Source: Rhynchopus sp. YZ270_cl-10 (taxonomy: Eukaryota; Euglenozoa; Diplonemea; Diplonemida; Diplonemidae). From it: a stretch of DNA of 64,000 nt. Location of the stretch: contig OZ037901.1 in the NCBI GenBank assembly GCA_964035575.1, positions 992,001 to 1,056,000 on the forward strand, given 5' to 3'. Of the stretch, positions 41,401 to 49,238 are shown one piece after another. A program made the position numbers and the translations under genes. The notes under the pieces are model-generated. The model searched no databases and was not told the DNA's origin. It was given only the letters and a program-made list of their open reading frames with translations. Positions within the stretch are counted from its first letter, which is position 1, and each line of letters starts with the position of its first letter.

Positions 41401-43071
41401 TTCGGGCAGTCCTCCACGATGTGCTTCTTCATCCGTGTGGCTGAAATGCCGTTCTTCGCCAACCTGTACCCGCAGCCCTCCCCCTTGCACTCGAGGTAGT
41501 CAACCTCGTTCTCCGTCACCTCCACGTACTCCTCGCGGCTCCAGCAGCTCTTCCTCCCTGGCATTTTATTATTATTCCCCTGATTAGTCTGTGTTGATAC
41601 TCTGTAAGTGTGGGTGTTTGTGATGTTTGCGGGATCCCTTTTCAGCTCAGCTCCATGGGCTCATAAGCACCATAACCCCAAAAACGTGCGCTCAAAAAAG
41701 ACCAAAAAAGACCGAAAATGCTGGCAAAAAAGACCAAAAAAGACCGAAAATGCTGGCAAAAAAGACCAAAAAAGACCAAAAAAGACCAAAAAAGACACAT
41801 CAAAAAAGACACAAAAAAGACACTGCCACAACACTGGGGGTGCCTGAGAGGGGGGGTGGGTGGGTGGGTGGGTGGGTGGGTGGGTGGGTGGGTGGGTGGG
41901 TGGGTGGGTGGGTGGGTGGGTGGGTGGGTGGGTGGGTGGGTGGGAGGTGATCAGCAACCTTAAAGACCTTAACACCGAGTGTTAAGGAACTATACATCCT
42001 CTGTTGATTCGATCGTTCCCCTAGACGTCACATTCTTGTTTATGCACTTCTTTTTCTTTATACCATGCCTTCACACCACAGGTCCGCATTGCACGCCCCC
42101 TCGACATTGGAGTCGCTGAGGACAATCTTGTTATGGATACTGAGGTGGACTTTGCTTATGCCATTGGTGCGTACCGTTCGAAGCACACGACGAAGGGCGT
42201 TGTGCCGTTTACGATTGGCCAGTGTGACATTACTCTCACCCCCCCACCTCCTGGGGTAGTGCCCACACCGGACATGGAGGCGCAGCGCCCCGCGATGCTT
42301 GAGACCTGCAGCACCGCTGTGTGGCAGCGTGCGTCGTCCGCAGGCGACGCTGCCACGGTGTTCTACCAGGAGCACCGCAACACCGGCGACCGCAACGAAT
42401 CGACAGTCGTCTTCTACGTGACGTACACCATCCCCACCGCGCAGGCGAACGCCGCGAAGTACTGGATGGGCCTCGGCATCTCCTCCGCCTCCGCCCCTGG
42501 CATGGCCACAATGAACATGATGGTGACCGACACCGCGACACCCTCTGGCTACGTCGCTGCACTCTCCACCGAGCAATCCACCCCTCCCACTCTCGGTGCA
42601 CCCCCTACCACCAAGATGTCCGGCTCCATGAAGGTCGAGAAGGGACAGCTGCAGGCAGTCTTCTACCGGCCATCAAGGGTTGAAGGGTCGGGGCTGTTTG
42701 ATCTGGCAGACCTTGAACAGACCGCAGGGCCATTGAATCTGAGGTTTGCTGTGGGTACGGGAGACTTTGGTGGTGCAGTGCACTACGAGACTGGAGTCTT
42801 CGCAGGGGTGATGACGCTGTCCACAGGGTGTGGAGAGGTCTACGGCGCGGCCCCCACCCCCGTCGACTCTGACGATGACGACGCCTTCCCCCTCTGGCTC
42901 ATCATCGTCATCTGTGCCGGTGGCGCCGTCTGCCTTGCTGCAATCGGAGGTGTCCTCTACTGGCGTGGCGGGCAAACCAAAAAGGTCGGATTCAACCAAT
43001 TCATGTACGACATGGACGACCTCGATGCGGGGACCGGAGCTCCGCAAAAACAGGAGGCCCTATTAGAATAG
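26448..43071 (+). CDS. Large type I surface protein: nine Cys-rich modules, two DOMON-like domains, one TM helix
   Basis: Exons are 26448-30788 and 42082-43071, both flanking an 11,293-bp phase 0 intron (GTATGC...CCACAG); the product is about 1,776 aa. A signal peptide (residues 2-20, hydrophobic, ending RTDAQ) precedes nine modules of about 140 residues with a recurring C-x-C-K-x-x-x-T-F-N-x-E...GCQYxP start and 10-12 Cys each. They are arranged as three ABC triplets of 1,278 bp that are almost identical in DNA (the third has lost 6 bp). A Pro/Thr linker follows, then a DOMON-like domain split by the intron (LACNDGCEFYVSIGF before it, VRIARPLDIG and DFAYAIGAY after it) and a second DOMON-like region (YWMGLGIS...LNLRFAVGTG...VHYETGVF). 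A helix (PLWLIIVICAGGAVCLAAIG) and a 35-residue acidic cytoplasmic tail end the protein. DOMON domains bind haem or sugars in other proteins; the role here is unknown. Likely acceptor for the spliced leader: AG at 26406-26407. Confidence 0.85.
26512..30343 (+). repeat. Three tandem 1,278-bp coding super-repeats
   Basis: Within the Cys-rich region the same ~1.28-kb block (modules A, B, C) occurs three times, starting near 26518, 27796 and 29074. Long stretches of copies 1 and 2 (for example 26935-27340 against 28213-28618) match without visible differences, whereas A, B and C within one block are far apart. This indicates recent duplication or gene conversion of whole blocks. Confidence 0.9.
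30870..31265. repeat. CAACG/AACGCAACC-rich low-complexity tract
   Basis: The stretch is dominated by overlapping CAACGCAACC, GAACGCAACG and related units with no fixed period. It includes a perfect 14-bp hairpin arm CGTTCACATCGTTC / GAACGATGTGAACG (30919-30958). It has no stable reading frame and its origin is unclear. Confidence 0.7.
31590..32788. mobile_element. Foldback element with ~400-bp inverted arms
   Basis: The left arm, 31590-31986 (starting TAGGGGAGGGTCACTG, with CCTCAGTGTGGGCCAGGGG), is repeated in inverse orientation at 32391-32788. A third, direct copy of about 210 bp of the arm lies between them (32165-32388). Runs of G flank both outer ends. No transposase frame is present. 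Confidence 0.8.
33070..33230 (-). other. Possible relic coding stretch
   Basis: On the minus strand one frame reads KVLHLFSKGELREFAED and IDNGPGKMLKGPLVALL, which has a SAP-domain-like L-x-x-FA-x(6)-NG-x-K pattern. It is short, bounded by other frames, and lies between two foldback elements. I treat it as a remnant of an unidentified element gene. Confidence 0.25.
33640..34220. repeat. Diverged direct repeats related to foldback arms
   Basis: Segments at about 33655-33770 and 34070-34180 share AGCTGYAAAA, ACATTNCCACC, CGGGAMCCCAG and GAGGTG in the same order. The same pattern (CACATATTTTCACCCC, then TCGGGGTGTTTAGAGGG) occurs in the arms of the 31590 foldback. They look like members of one old family. 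Confidence 0.5.
34478..35662. mobile_element. Foldback element with ~580-bp inverted arms and tiny loop
   Basis: The left arm begins GGTGGGGGCAAAACC at 34478 and the right arm ends with its inverse at 35662. The match runs inward to about 35058 and 35088, leaving a ~30-bp loop. The inner ~300 bp of each arm is nearly identical (for example GGTTCCCGGAGTGCTTTTTC at 35172 and its complement at 34945), whereas the outer part has diverged. There is no coding frame. Confidence 0.85.
37495..37999 (+). pseudogene. Possible two-exon coding remnant
   Basis: A frame ending VLVPGEWTECE at 37551 meets a GTATGT donor. The sequence after CTTAACAG at 37843 continues in phase 0 (VPEPTTLHCDSEAVPTDELV...) to a TAG at 37997-37999. 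The joined sequence looks protein-like and acidic, but the 5' part is unclear and no family is recognised. The intervening 292 bp contains a family-B element. It may be a captured or element-borne gene. Confidence 0.3.
37711..37803 (+). repeat. Family-B short element
   Basis: TTGGGTGTCCGCCCCGGTAC, AGCCGGTCATGTACCAAGG, TACACTGTTCACGAGAGG and TTTTGTATTTCAAGTCATTG, then a T-rich tail. Confidence 0.8.
38905..39112. repeat. 8-bp minisatellite GGGTACCT
   Basis: About 26 tandem copies of GGGTACCT, almost perfect apart from a few end units (GGGCACCT). The unit contains the self-complementary GGTACC, so the array is readable as open frames on both strands, all spurious. It is bounded by ordinary sequence, so it is not a chromosome end. 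Confidence 0.9.
39248..41836 (-). mobile_element. Apparently complete hAT transposon with 8-bp target duplication
   Basis: The ends CAGTGTTGTAAAAAGAC and ...CACAACACTG are hAT-type inverted repeats. The flanks carry a perfect GGGGTGCC duplication (39240-39247 and 41837-41844). Subterminal AAAAAAGACC arrays lie inside both ends. A full transposase gene is on the minus strand. It sits within the host's giant intron, antisense to the host gene. Confidence 0.93.
39479..41564 (-). CDS. hAT-family transposase (BED-like finger, DUF659, C-terminal dimerisation domain)
   Basis: Minus-strand exons 41564-40122 and 40069-39479, joined in phase 0 across a 52-bp intron (GTATAC...TCACACAG), give 677 aa. 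A BED-like Cys/His finger (CKGEGCGYRL...HIVEDC, about 25-53) is followed by a basic segment, a DUF659-like region (FVFAAGVPFSVVDSPLF, about 117-133, and the following PSR...LLDKV), the RNase-H-like core (SLQSDTWKN, ALISDGDTT, VCAAHTVQRMVNDCL) and the C-terminal hAT dimerisation motif SAELERQFSTMGW. The tail is acidic. The microsatellite AACAACAAC that shifts frame is removed by the intron, so no break is needed to explain the two frames. The frame is open throughout, consistent with a recently active element. Confidence 0.9.
41851..41944. repeat. GGGT microsatellite
   Basis: About 23 copies of GGGT, able to form G-quadruplexes on the + strand. It lies just outside the hAT target site and 137 bp before the intron acceptor. 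It is not a telomere, because unique sequence continues on both sides. Confidence 0.9.
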
Positions 43072-43329
43072 AATTTTTTTGAAGAATTTTTTTTTTGGGG
43101 TTTTTTTCGAGAAGATTTGTTTATTTGTGTGTCTCTCCGCCCAAATTACGATATTACCCTATTCATTAAAGTTTTTTTGGGAGGGGTGGTGGGTGGTGAT
43201 TGTGTACTTTGTCTTTTTTTTTTTTTTTTTTTTTTTTTTCACGCGTCTGTTTTTATTGTCTGACTGCGCTTCATTGCATTACTAAGAGAGCCCGAAGAGG
43301 CCCTGTCTGTTTTTTTTTTGTTTGTTTTC

Positions 43330-43372
43330 CGGTGTCACGAGAGGACTTTGTATTTCAAGTCTCTTTTAAAGA
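43330..43372 (+). repeat. Family-B element (3' half)
   Basis: CCGGTGTCACGAGAGGACT then TTGTATTTCAAGTC and a T-rich tail. Confidence 0.7.
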
Positions 43373-43451
43373 TGTGTCTGTACACAAAATGTACGTTGCA
43401 TCATTTTTAGGTCTTCTTTTCGAAAGATGCGTTCTCATTTTATCACAACAA

Positions 43452-43502
43452 GGTGACTAAGCACGAGAGGCTTAGGGTCATATTATGGACTTTTTTTTTT
43501 AT
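43452..43502 (+). repeat. Family-A hairpin element
   Basis: GGTGACTAAGCACGAGAGG, CTTAGGGTCATATTATGG, then a run of T. The stem is intact. Confidence 0.85.
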
Positions 43503-43774
43503 TTATTTTTGGCTCCCATTTCAAGCCCTCTCCCATTTTTATTAGTCTTAGTGAGATACAAAGCGACCATCTTTCTAGCTTTCCTTTATTTTGTTTGGTT
43601 TTCGACGCGCTTCGAAGTCCGTTGTGTATACATACAGATTATTTTTTAGTGCCTGCGTCCGCCGTTTCCGCAGAGATGTTAGCACTTTTCAAACTTCTTC
43701 TTTTTCCCCTCCCAAGATGACTAATCTCAGAGTCTCGTAGTTATTCATCAACAAAAAAAAATATTGGTTGTTAG

Positions 43775-43832
43775 CGGAGCACACTCTAGGGTGGCTACAC
43801 TAATACAACCAAGTTTTCAAAAAAAAAAAAAA
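43775..43832 (+). repeat. Family-H hairpin element
   Basis: TAGCGGAGCACACTCTAGGG then TGGCTACACTAATACAACC and AAGTTTTCAAAA. It is almost identical to 51683-51735. TAGYGGAGC pairs with GCTACACTA with one mismatch (two in this copy). Confidence 0.75.
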
Positions 43833-44716
43833 GTTATTTTCAAACCCCTCTTCCGCAGTCTTTTTCTTTTGTGCCTTGACTGGTGTGATTCAGGGGGTAC
43901 GGACACCCCACGGAAGAACCACGGAGAACTGTTTCGGGCTATATTAAGATTTTGCGGAGCACCTTCGGGGGGAACCAACGGAGAATCCGTTTGGTGATCA
44001 CACCACTTGACGCTTTTTTTTTTTTGAGGGGTTGTTTTTCAGAGGTAGACTTCCGTTCATTTGATTTTTGTTTTCTTTTCTTTTTTTTGCCCCACTTTGC
44101 TCAACGTTCCCCTCCATCAACGTCCCCCCCTCCATTTTAGATGAGTGTTCACAGCGATGCGCATTTCATCTTCAATATTTCTATTTCTTTTGTTTTTAGA
44201 TTTCAAGGGCTAACATAGGTTTTGGGGATTCCTGTTGAATCCTGGTCAAATCCTGGTCGAGCCAGGGCGCGCCTCGCGCGCGGTTCAGATGACTTAAGAT
44301 AAGTATGTTAAACTTATGTTCATCTGACATTTTCTTTCCAGAGGGGAGACACAAAAAATTTAGCCAGAAAAATACACCCTTTATTTGGTGACAACGTGAC
44401 CCCGTTGTGTATACCTTCTGGGAGAACATATGCTCTCCCAGATGCTCTTCCAAATAGCGTCAAATTTTGACGCTCTGGCCACCGTATACCTTTCAAAAAA
44501 AGTGCTGCCTTTAAAATAGCCTTAGTGGGTGTCTGGGTGTTTCCCCTTTTTCTTTTCTTTTTTTGAGATGCAAAAAACAATACAGAAAATGTCTCGAAAA
44601 AAGGAATAAGAACAGAATTAGCAACTGAACAAAACAAACAAAAAAAAAAAAAAAACTGGCTTTTGTCAACAGTGAATGGAAATCTCACGTAGCCAGATCG
44701 CAATACAATAGGTGTT

Positions 44717-45401
44717 GGGGAGATCCGGGTGCCCGCAACAACAATATTCACAAAAAATCACAAAAAATCACAACAAATCACAACAAATCACACAAAATCA
44801 CACAAAATAAATACAAAAAATCACAAAAAAAAAATTCTATTCACAACAAATCACAAAAAATCACAAAAATCACAAGCAATCACAAAAAAAAAATCCTATT
44901 CACAAAAAATCACAAAAAATCACAAACAAAAAATCTTATTCACAAAAAATCACACAAAATCACAAAAAAATAAATCCTATTCACAAAAAATCACAAGCAA
45001 TCACAAAAAATCACAAAAAGTGGATGTGATTTTTTGTGATTTTTTGTGATTGTTTGTGATTTTTTGTGAATAGGATTTATTTTTTGTGATTTTGTGTGAT
45101 TTTTTGTGAATAAGATTTTTTGTTTGTGATTTTTTGTGATTGTTTGTGAATAGGATTTTTTTTTTTTGTGATTTTTTGTGATTTTTGTGATTTTTTGTGA
45201 TCGTTTGTGTTTTTTTGCGAATAGGATTTATTTTTTGTGATTGTTTGTGATTTTTTGTGAATAGGATTTATTTTTTGTGATTTTGTGTGATTTTGTGTGA
45301 ATAAGATTTTTTGTTTGTGATTGTTTGTGATTTTTTGTGAAGAGGATTTTTTTTTTGTGATTGCTTGTGAATATTGTTGTTGCGGGCACCCGGATCTCCC
45401 C
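44717..45401. mobile_element. Foldback/TIR element of TTCACAAAAAATCACAA arrays, 7-bp duplication
   Basis: Ends GGGGAGATCCGGGTGCCCGC and its perfect inverse, continuing through AACAACAATATTCACAA; flanks AGGTGTT (44710-44716 and 45402-45408). Nearly the whole interior is an array of ATCACAAAAA units on the left and the inverse on the right, so the element is essentially one long hairpin. No transposase. Confidence 0.88.
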
Positions 45402-45456
45402 AGGTGTTGCAAAAAAACACAGTTAAGGGATCGTTTCTCCCTCCCCCTCCTTACAA

Positions 45457-45512
45457 GATGCCTAAGCACTCACCACGAGAGGCTTAGGTTCATCTTTTCA
45501 AACTTTTTTTTA
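45457..45512 (+). repeat. Family-A hairpin element (variant loop)
   Basis: CCTAAGC and GCTTAGG are kept, but the loop is lengthened to ACTCACCACGAGAG. TTCATCTTTTCAAACTT and a T run follow. Confidence 0.75.
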
Positions 45513-45629
45513 TTGCCCCCTTCCCTCTGTTGCCGGTCCATCATCCCCTCTGACTTTCCCCTTTTGTTTGAGAAATCTAATTCATGTGACGCAGAAAAAA
45601 AAAGGTGAAAAACTAAAAAATGCATCAAT

Positions 45630-45873
45630 GGTGCTTTCGGAAGTCGGTCAACGACCTGTCAACGACCTGTCAACGACCTGTCAACGACCTGTCAACGACC
45701 TGTCAACGACCTGTCAACGACCTGTCAACGACCTGTCAACGACCTGTCAACGACCTGTCACGAGCTGTCGGTGGCCTGTCGGCGACCTGTCAATATCAGG
45801 GGGGAGTGTGTATAAAGTCCCTGTGTCAGCGACGTGTCAGCGACCTGTCAATATCGACCCCTTCCGGAGCACC
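45630..45873. repeat. TIR element with expanded 11-bp repeat
   Basis: Ends GGTGCTTTCGGAAG and the inverse of GGTGCTCCGGAAGG. Inside, about ten copies of GTCAACGACCT are followed by the same GTGTATAAAGTCCCTGTGTCAG core as in 5316-5428. The two copies differ mainly in repeat number. Confidence 0.75.
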
Positions 45874-46153
45874 AATCAAGGATTCTGTAGATGCTAGCCA
45901 TGCATCTGTTTTCCCTGAATAAGAGAGAAAAAAAAGGGCTGAGGGTTGAAGAGATGAAAATGAGCTTAAGCCGACGCAGCTTAGGGTTACATCTTAGAAG
46001 CATCTTCAGAACGCATTCCCCCATCCCCCATTATTGACTAGGAAATATTATTTTTTCCACGAACGCAAAAGATTTTTTGTTGCAATGCTCTTTTTAGACG
46101 GAAAAAAATATACGGTTGTGCTCAATGGCATTCAACTTAGAACTCTATTGTAA

Positions 46154-46206
46154 GGTGACTAAGCACGAGAGGCTTAGGGTCATCTTATAAACTTTTCTTT
46201 TTTTCC
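46154..46206 (+). repeat. Family-A hairpin element
   Basis: Consensus copy: GGTGACTAAGCACGAGAGG, CTTAGGGTCATCTTATAAAC, then TTTTCTTTTTTT. Confidence 0.87.
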
Positions 46207-46351
46207 CGTATTGTGCAGGCACGTGAGGCATATTCGTCTTTTCCAACTTTTTTTTTTGTGTCCTGATACATTGTGTATAATAGGCGAGGTTCTGCGTGTT
46301 GTGTAAAAGTTTTTCTTTTTTATGTTCTTTTCTGCAGTACTTCTTCGTTAC

Positions 46352-46697
46352 CAGGGCTTATTCTAGGGGTCTTTGGGGGGGGGGAGCTCCCCCCCCCCCC
46401 CCAAATAAATTTGGGGTTTTTTTTACCATGGACTCCCCCCCCCCAAAAAAAAATTTTTTCTTGGTTTTCCCCCTGTTTTCACGATTTTCCACGCTTTTTT
46501 GCCCTGTTTCAGAACCCCATCAAAGAAATTCAGATCACTGCCCATTAAAAAGGGGGATTTTTACACCGTACCCAAAAAATTTTTCGCCTGCGGCGCCAGT
46601 TTACCTTATTTTTTCACCCGCGAAAAAAAAATTTTTTTTTCCAAAAAACAGTGCTCCCCCCCAAATTTGAAAACCCCGAATCCTAGAATAAGCCCTG
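46352..46697. mobile_element. hAT-type MITE with perfect 8-bp duplication
   Basis: Ends CAGGGCTTATTCTAGG and CCTAGAATAAGCCCTG, flanked on both sides by TTCGTTAC (46344-46351 and 46698-46705). The interior has runs of G, C, T and A and the TTTTCGCCTGCGGCGCC motif also seen near 13297 and 36908. It is non-coding and could be moved by a hAT transposase, though its end differs from that of the 39248 element. Confidence 0.88.
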
Positions 46698-46798
46698 TTC
46701 GTTACCCACAAAAAAAAAAAAAAAAAAGACCTCGGAACCTATCTCGGGTAGGCGGATTGCCCGATATAACAAAAATAGTTTTTAACTTTATCCCCGCT

Positions 46799-47388
46799 TG
46801 AGACCATGAATTTCACGCCCCTTCACAAAATCGTGAAGGAGGTGCGTGAATTTATTTTCCGGTATTTCACGCTCAAAAAATAAATTCACGCTCAGAAAAA
46901 TAAATTCACGCTCAGAAAAATAAATTCACGCTCAGAAAATAGTAGAACTGAACTCTCGAAAATTTTTTTGGAGGCCTTTGGAGGCCCAATTTTGCAATTA
47001 AAGCCAGAAAAGAGGCATTTTGAGCCATTCTGGGGGTCTCAAACGCATTTTTGAGTTAATTTTCTGTATCACACAAACCACGGATTTACACGTTTTTTTT
47101 TCCAAATTTTCATCAAAAAATCCCAAATGAGACCTCAAAAACGTGCGAGGGCACCTGTGGAGAGTGAGTCCGACACGAACCCAAGTGACTCATCGTCATC
47201 GTCTTCCTCATCTTCCTCAGAAGTACAGCCGCGTAAGCGCCACAAACCCGCTGCACCAGTTCTGGCTCAAGGCGCTGTCCAGCGCTAAGAGTTCCACATC
47301 AAAAAACTGAATCAAAAATCATCATAAAAAGAACCACCCCACCCTCTTCTCTTTGTACGTGAAAACGGGTTGTGAAATTCATGGTCTC
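46799..47388. mobile_element. TIR element with CTCAGAAAAATAAATTCACG repeats and a small ORF
   Basis: TGAGACCATGAATTTCAC at the left is exactly inverted at the right end (GTGAAATTCATGGTCTCA, to 47388). The left part has four direct repeats of AAATAAATTCACGCTCAGA, and an internal stretch (46960-47055) is related to 14640-14750 and 35925-36020. It contains the 53-codon frame at 47127. The target duplication is unclear. Confidence 0.7.
47127..47288 (+). CDS. 53-residue basic/Ser-rich ORF inside a TIR element
   Basis: ATG at 47127 opens a 53-codon frame to TAA at 47286-47288. It starts MRPQKRARAPVESESD, has a run of ten Ser and continues EVQPRKRHKPAAP; two basic clusters look like nuclear localisation signals. 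Codon choice is GC-rich, unlike the surrounding element. It could be a remnant of an N-terminal transposase exon or a small accessory protein. The expression is unknown. Confidence 0.4.
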   Translation: MRPQKRARAPVESESDTNPSDSSSSSSSSSSEVQPRKRHKPAAPVLAQGAVQR

Positions 47389-47411
47389 ATTTGGAGATAA
47401 AATAATATATT

Positions 47412-47556
47412 TTCGTGAATTTATACCAGTATTTCACTTACAGGTGGAAACAGCCCTCGGGGAAGCATTTTTCCCCTCGGGCTTCGCCCTCGGGAAAAAA
47501 TGCTTCCCTCGGGCTGTTTCCACCTGTGCGTGAAATACTGGAAAATAAATTCACGA
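47412..47556. repeat. Near-perfect 145-bp palindrome
   Basis: TCGTGAATTTATACCAGTA...ACAGGTGGAAACAGCCCTCG on the left is mirrored as CGAGGGCTGTTTCCACCTGT...TACTGGAAAATAAATTCACG on the right, around a GGGCTTCGCCC centre. It lies 24 bp beyond the 46799 element and shares its CGTGAATTTATT motif. Confidence 0.8.
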
Positions 47557-48206
47557 TAATAATATATATTATTCCCACCCAAAAATAAACTTCTGTGCGT
47601 GGCAACAGAAAAGCACACTATCCCAAAAATTTTCAAAAAAAAACAAAAAAAATCTCTTGAGTCAAAAAGCGTGATTTCTGCTGTACGCAAAACAGCCTGA
47701 ATAGTGAAAAAACCCTTTTTCTTTTCTCTGAAGGGTCTGAGGATGTGATATCAATACAATGGTTCATTTTTTTCAAAAATTCACTCGAACCCGCTCGAAA
47801 ATACCCAACAAAGATTTTTTTTTTGCCAGTGCCTGCGTCCCAGAGGCGTTTGCACTATCAACTTCACTTTTTTTTCCCTCTCTACAAAACAATAAAAGGA
47901 ACAATAAACAACAACAAAGGCAAAATAATACAGTACCGTCTTTTTTTTTGAACGTAAATTCTGGTTTGTATCTCAAAACAAAAAAAAATCACCTTCTTCC
48001 CCAATCCCCGTCGCGTGCTGTATCTACTGATGTGTGTGCCCCAGAAGAGCGAGAGGTCGTAGTTATCTCAGTTTTGTTTTTCTCTCGCTTATTCTGTGAA
48101 TTGAATTTTTGAAGAAAAAAAGTATTTTGCATTTTTTGTAATATACTCTCCTGATTTTGACTAAGCATGAGAGCCTTTTGATTCATTTCTTCTTTTCTTA
48201 TGATAA

Positions 48207-48260
48207 GGTGACTAAGCACGAGAGGCTTAGGGTCATCTTATAAACTTTTTTTTTCTTTTT
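48207..48260 (+). repeat. Family-A hairpin element
   Basis: Consensus copy with intact CTAAGC/GCTTAG stem and a T-rich tail. A decayed copy (GACTAAGCATGAGAGCC) lies 45 bp upstream. Confidence 0.87.
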
Positions 48261-49238
48261 TTTGCAAACCTTTGTGCTCTCTGGGGTTAGATAAACAAAG
48301 AAGAAAAAACAGCGAAGGGAAAGGACAATCTGCGCCTCTCCTTTCCGTACAAAAAAAAGGCTTCGGCCTACCCAGCTTTTTATACCAGTAGGTGTACAGA
48401 AGATGCAGCAAAAAAAAATTGTCTGCCCCCACGCTACTCTTCCCATATCCTCACGAAAAAAACCCAGCCAAAAAAGTAATGCCCTCCCAGAGCAGAGCTA
48501 CCTTCTTAGGATACATGCACGCGAGGCTTGTTCATCTGTCAACTTTTTTTTTCTTTTTTTTTTTTTCCTCACATCCCATCAAACAGTACAATGCACACCT
48601 CCTTCGCCCTAGGTGATGAAGCGAGGATGAGACGCATCTTGCCAAAAAAAAAAAACCTTTTTCTGCATTTCAGTTATTTTTCTGCAGGTCTATTTTATTG
48701 GGGTGATTTTGATCAGTGTCCGCCCCCTGGTGAAGGGGAGGTAGTGGTTATGTGTTAAGGAGGCCAATCTTTTGTTCTCATCCGCTTCCCCCCTCCCCCC
48801 CCATCCTCCTTTCCTAAAAGAACCCCCAGAACCTCTCCCTTCCCGAAGAACGCACACATGAAATTTTGTAAAAAAAAAAAAAAGGCCCCCACTCCCCATG
48901 TTTTCCCCTCTCTAAGAAGCCGTTTTTTTTCCTTTCGAATTTCACACTCAAATACAAAATGATTTAATCTATCAACTTTATAAGCTACCCTCCACTTTTC
49001 ACAAATCTTCATCTCCCAAGCAACACTGCCCCCCCCCCTCTTCTGGGAGTGGAGGCTTCAACAGGAATTAGTCGCTATCTTAACAAAGAAGCGCACCTAC
49101 CTCTCAACTTACAAAGTACTACAATGAAATGCAATACAAAAACAAACAGAGTAGCAAAAAACAAAAACAAAAAACAACAAAGTTGAAACAAACTTTTTCA
49201 AGCCCCCCTCTCTTCTGCACTTTTTTCAGATCCACACG

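Larger units (their letters stand above)
30789..42081 (+). other. 11.3-kb intron packed with nested mobile elements
   Basis: Donor GTATGCAG at 30789 and acceptor TTCACACCACAG ending at 42081. Both sides are phase 0 and the joined frame restores a DOMON-like domain. Most other introns in the window are 45-230 bp. Contents in order: CAACG-rich tract (30870-31265), foldback element (31590-32788), related C-rich repeats (33640-34220), second foldback (34478-35662), TIR-bounded composite (35664-39225), hAT transposon (39248-41836) and a GGGT array (41851-41944). Confidence 0.8.
43072..49238 (+). other. 6-kb intergenic spacer dominated by short elements
   Basis: No host gene is supported. It holds family-B (43330), family-A (43452, 45457, 46154, 48207, and fragments near 48157), hairpin family H (43775), a family-D-like element (43648-43705 and 47826-47873, each ending ...CAACTTC then T-rich), a TIR/foldback element (44717-45401), the 11-bp-repeat element (45630-45873), a hAT-type MITE (46352-46697), a TIR element with a 53-codon frame (46799-47388) and a 145-bp palindrome (47412-47556). 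AG at 49228-49229 is the likely acceptor of the next gene. Confidence 0.6.

Noticed and set aside
41851-41944. GGGT array as telomeric repeat
   Set aside because: It is interstitial, short and not a TTAGGG-type repeat; an intron acceptor lies 137 bp further on.
42133-43071. Independent gene for a membrane protein starting at the ATG at 42133
   Set aside because: The frame is open upstream to a consensus acceptor at 42081, and those codons complete a DOMON-like domain begun before 30788. A separate start would cut the domain.
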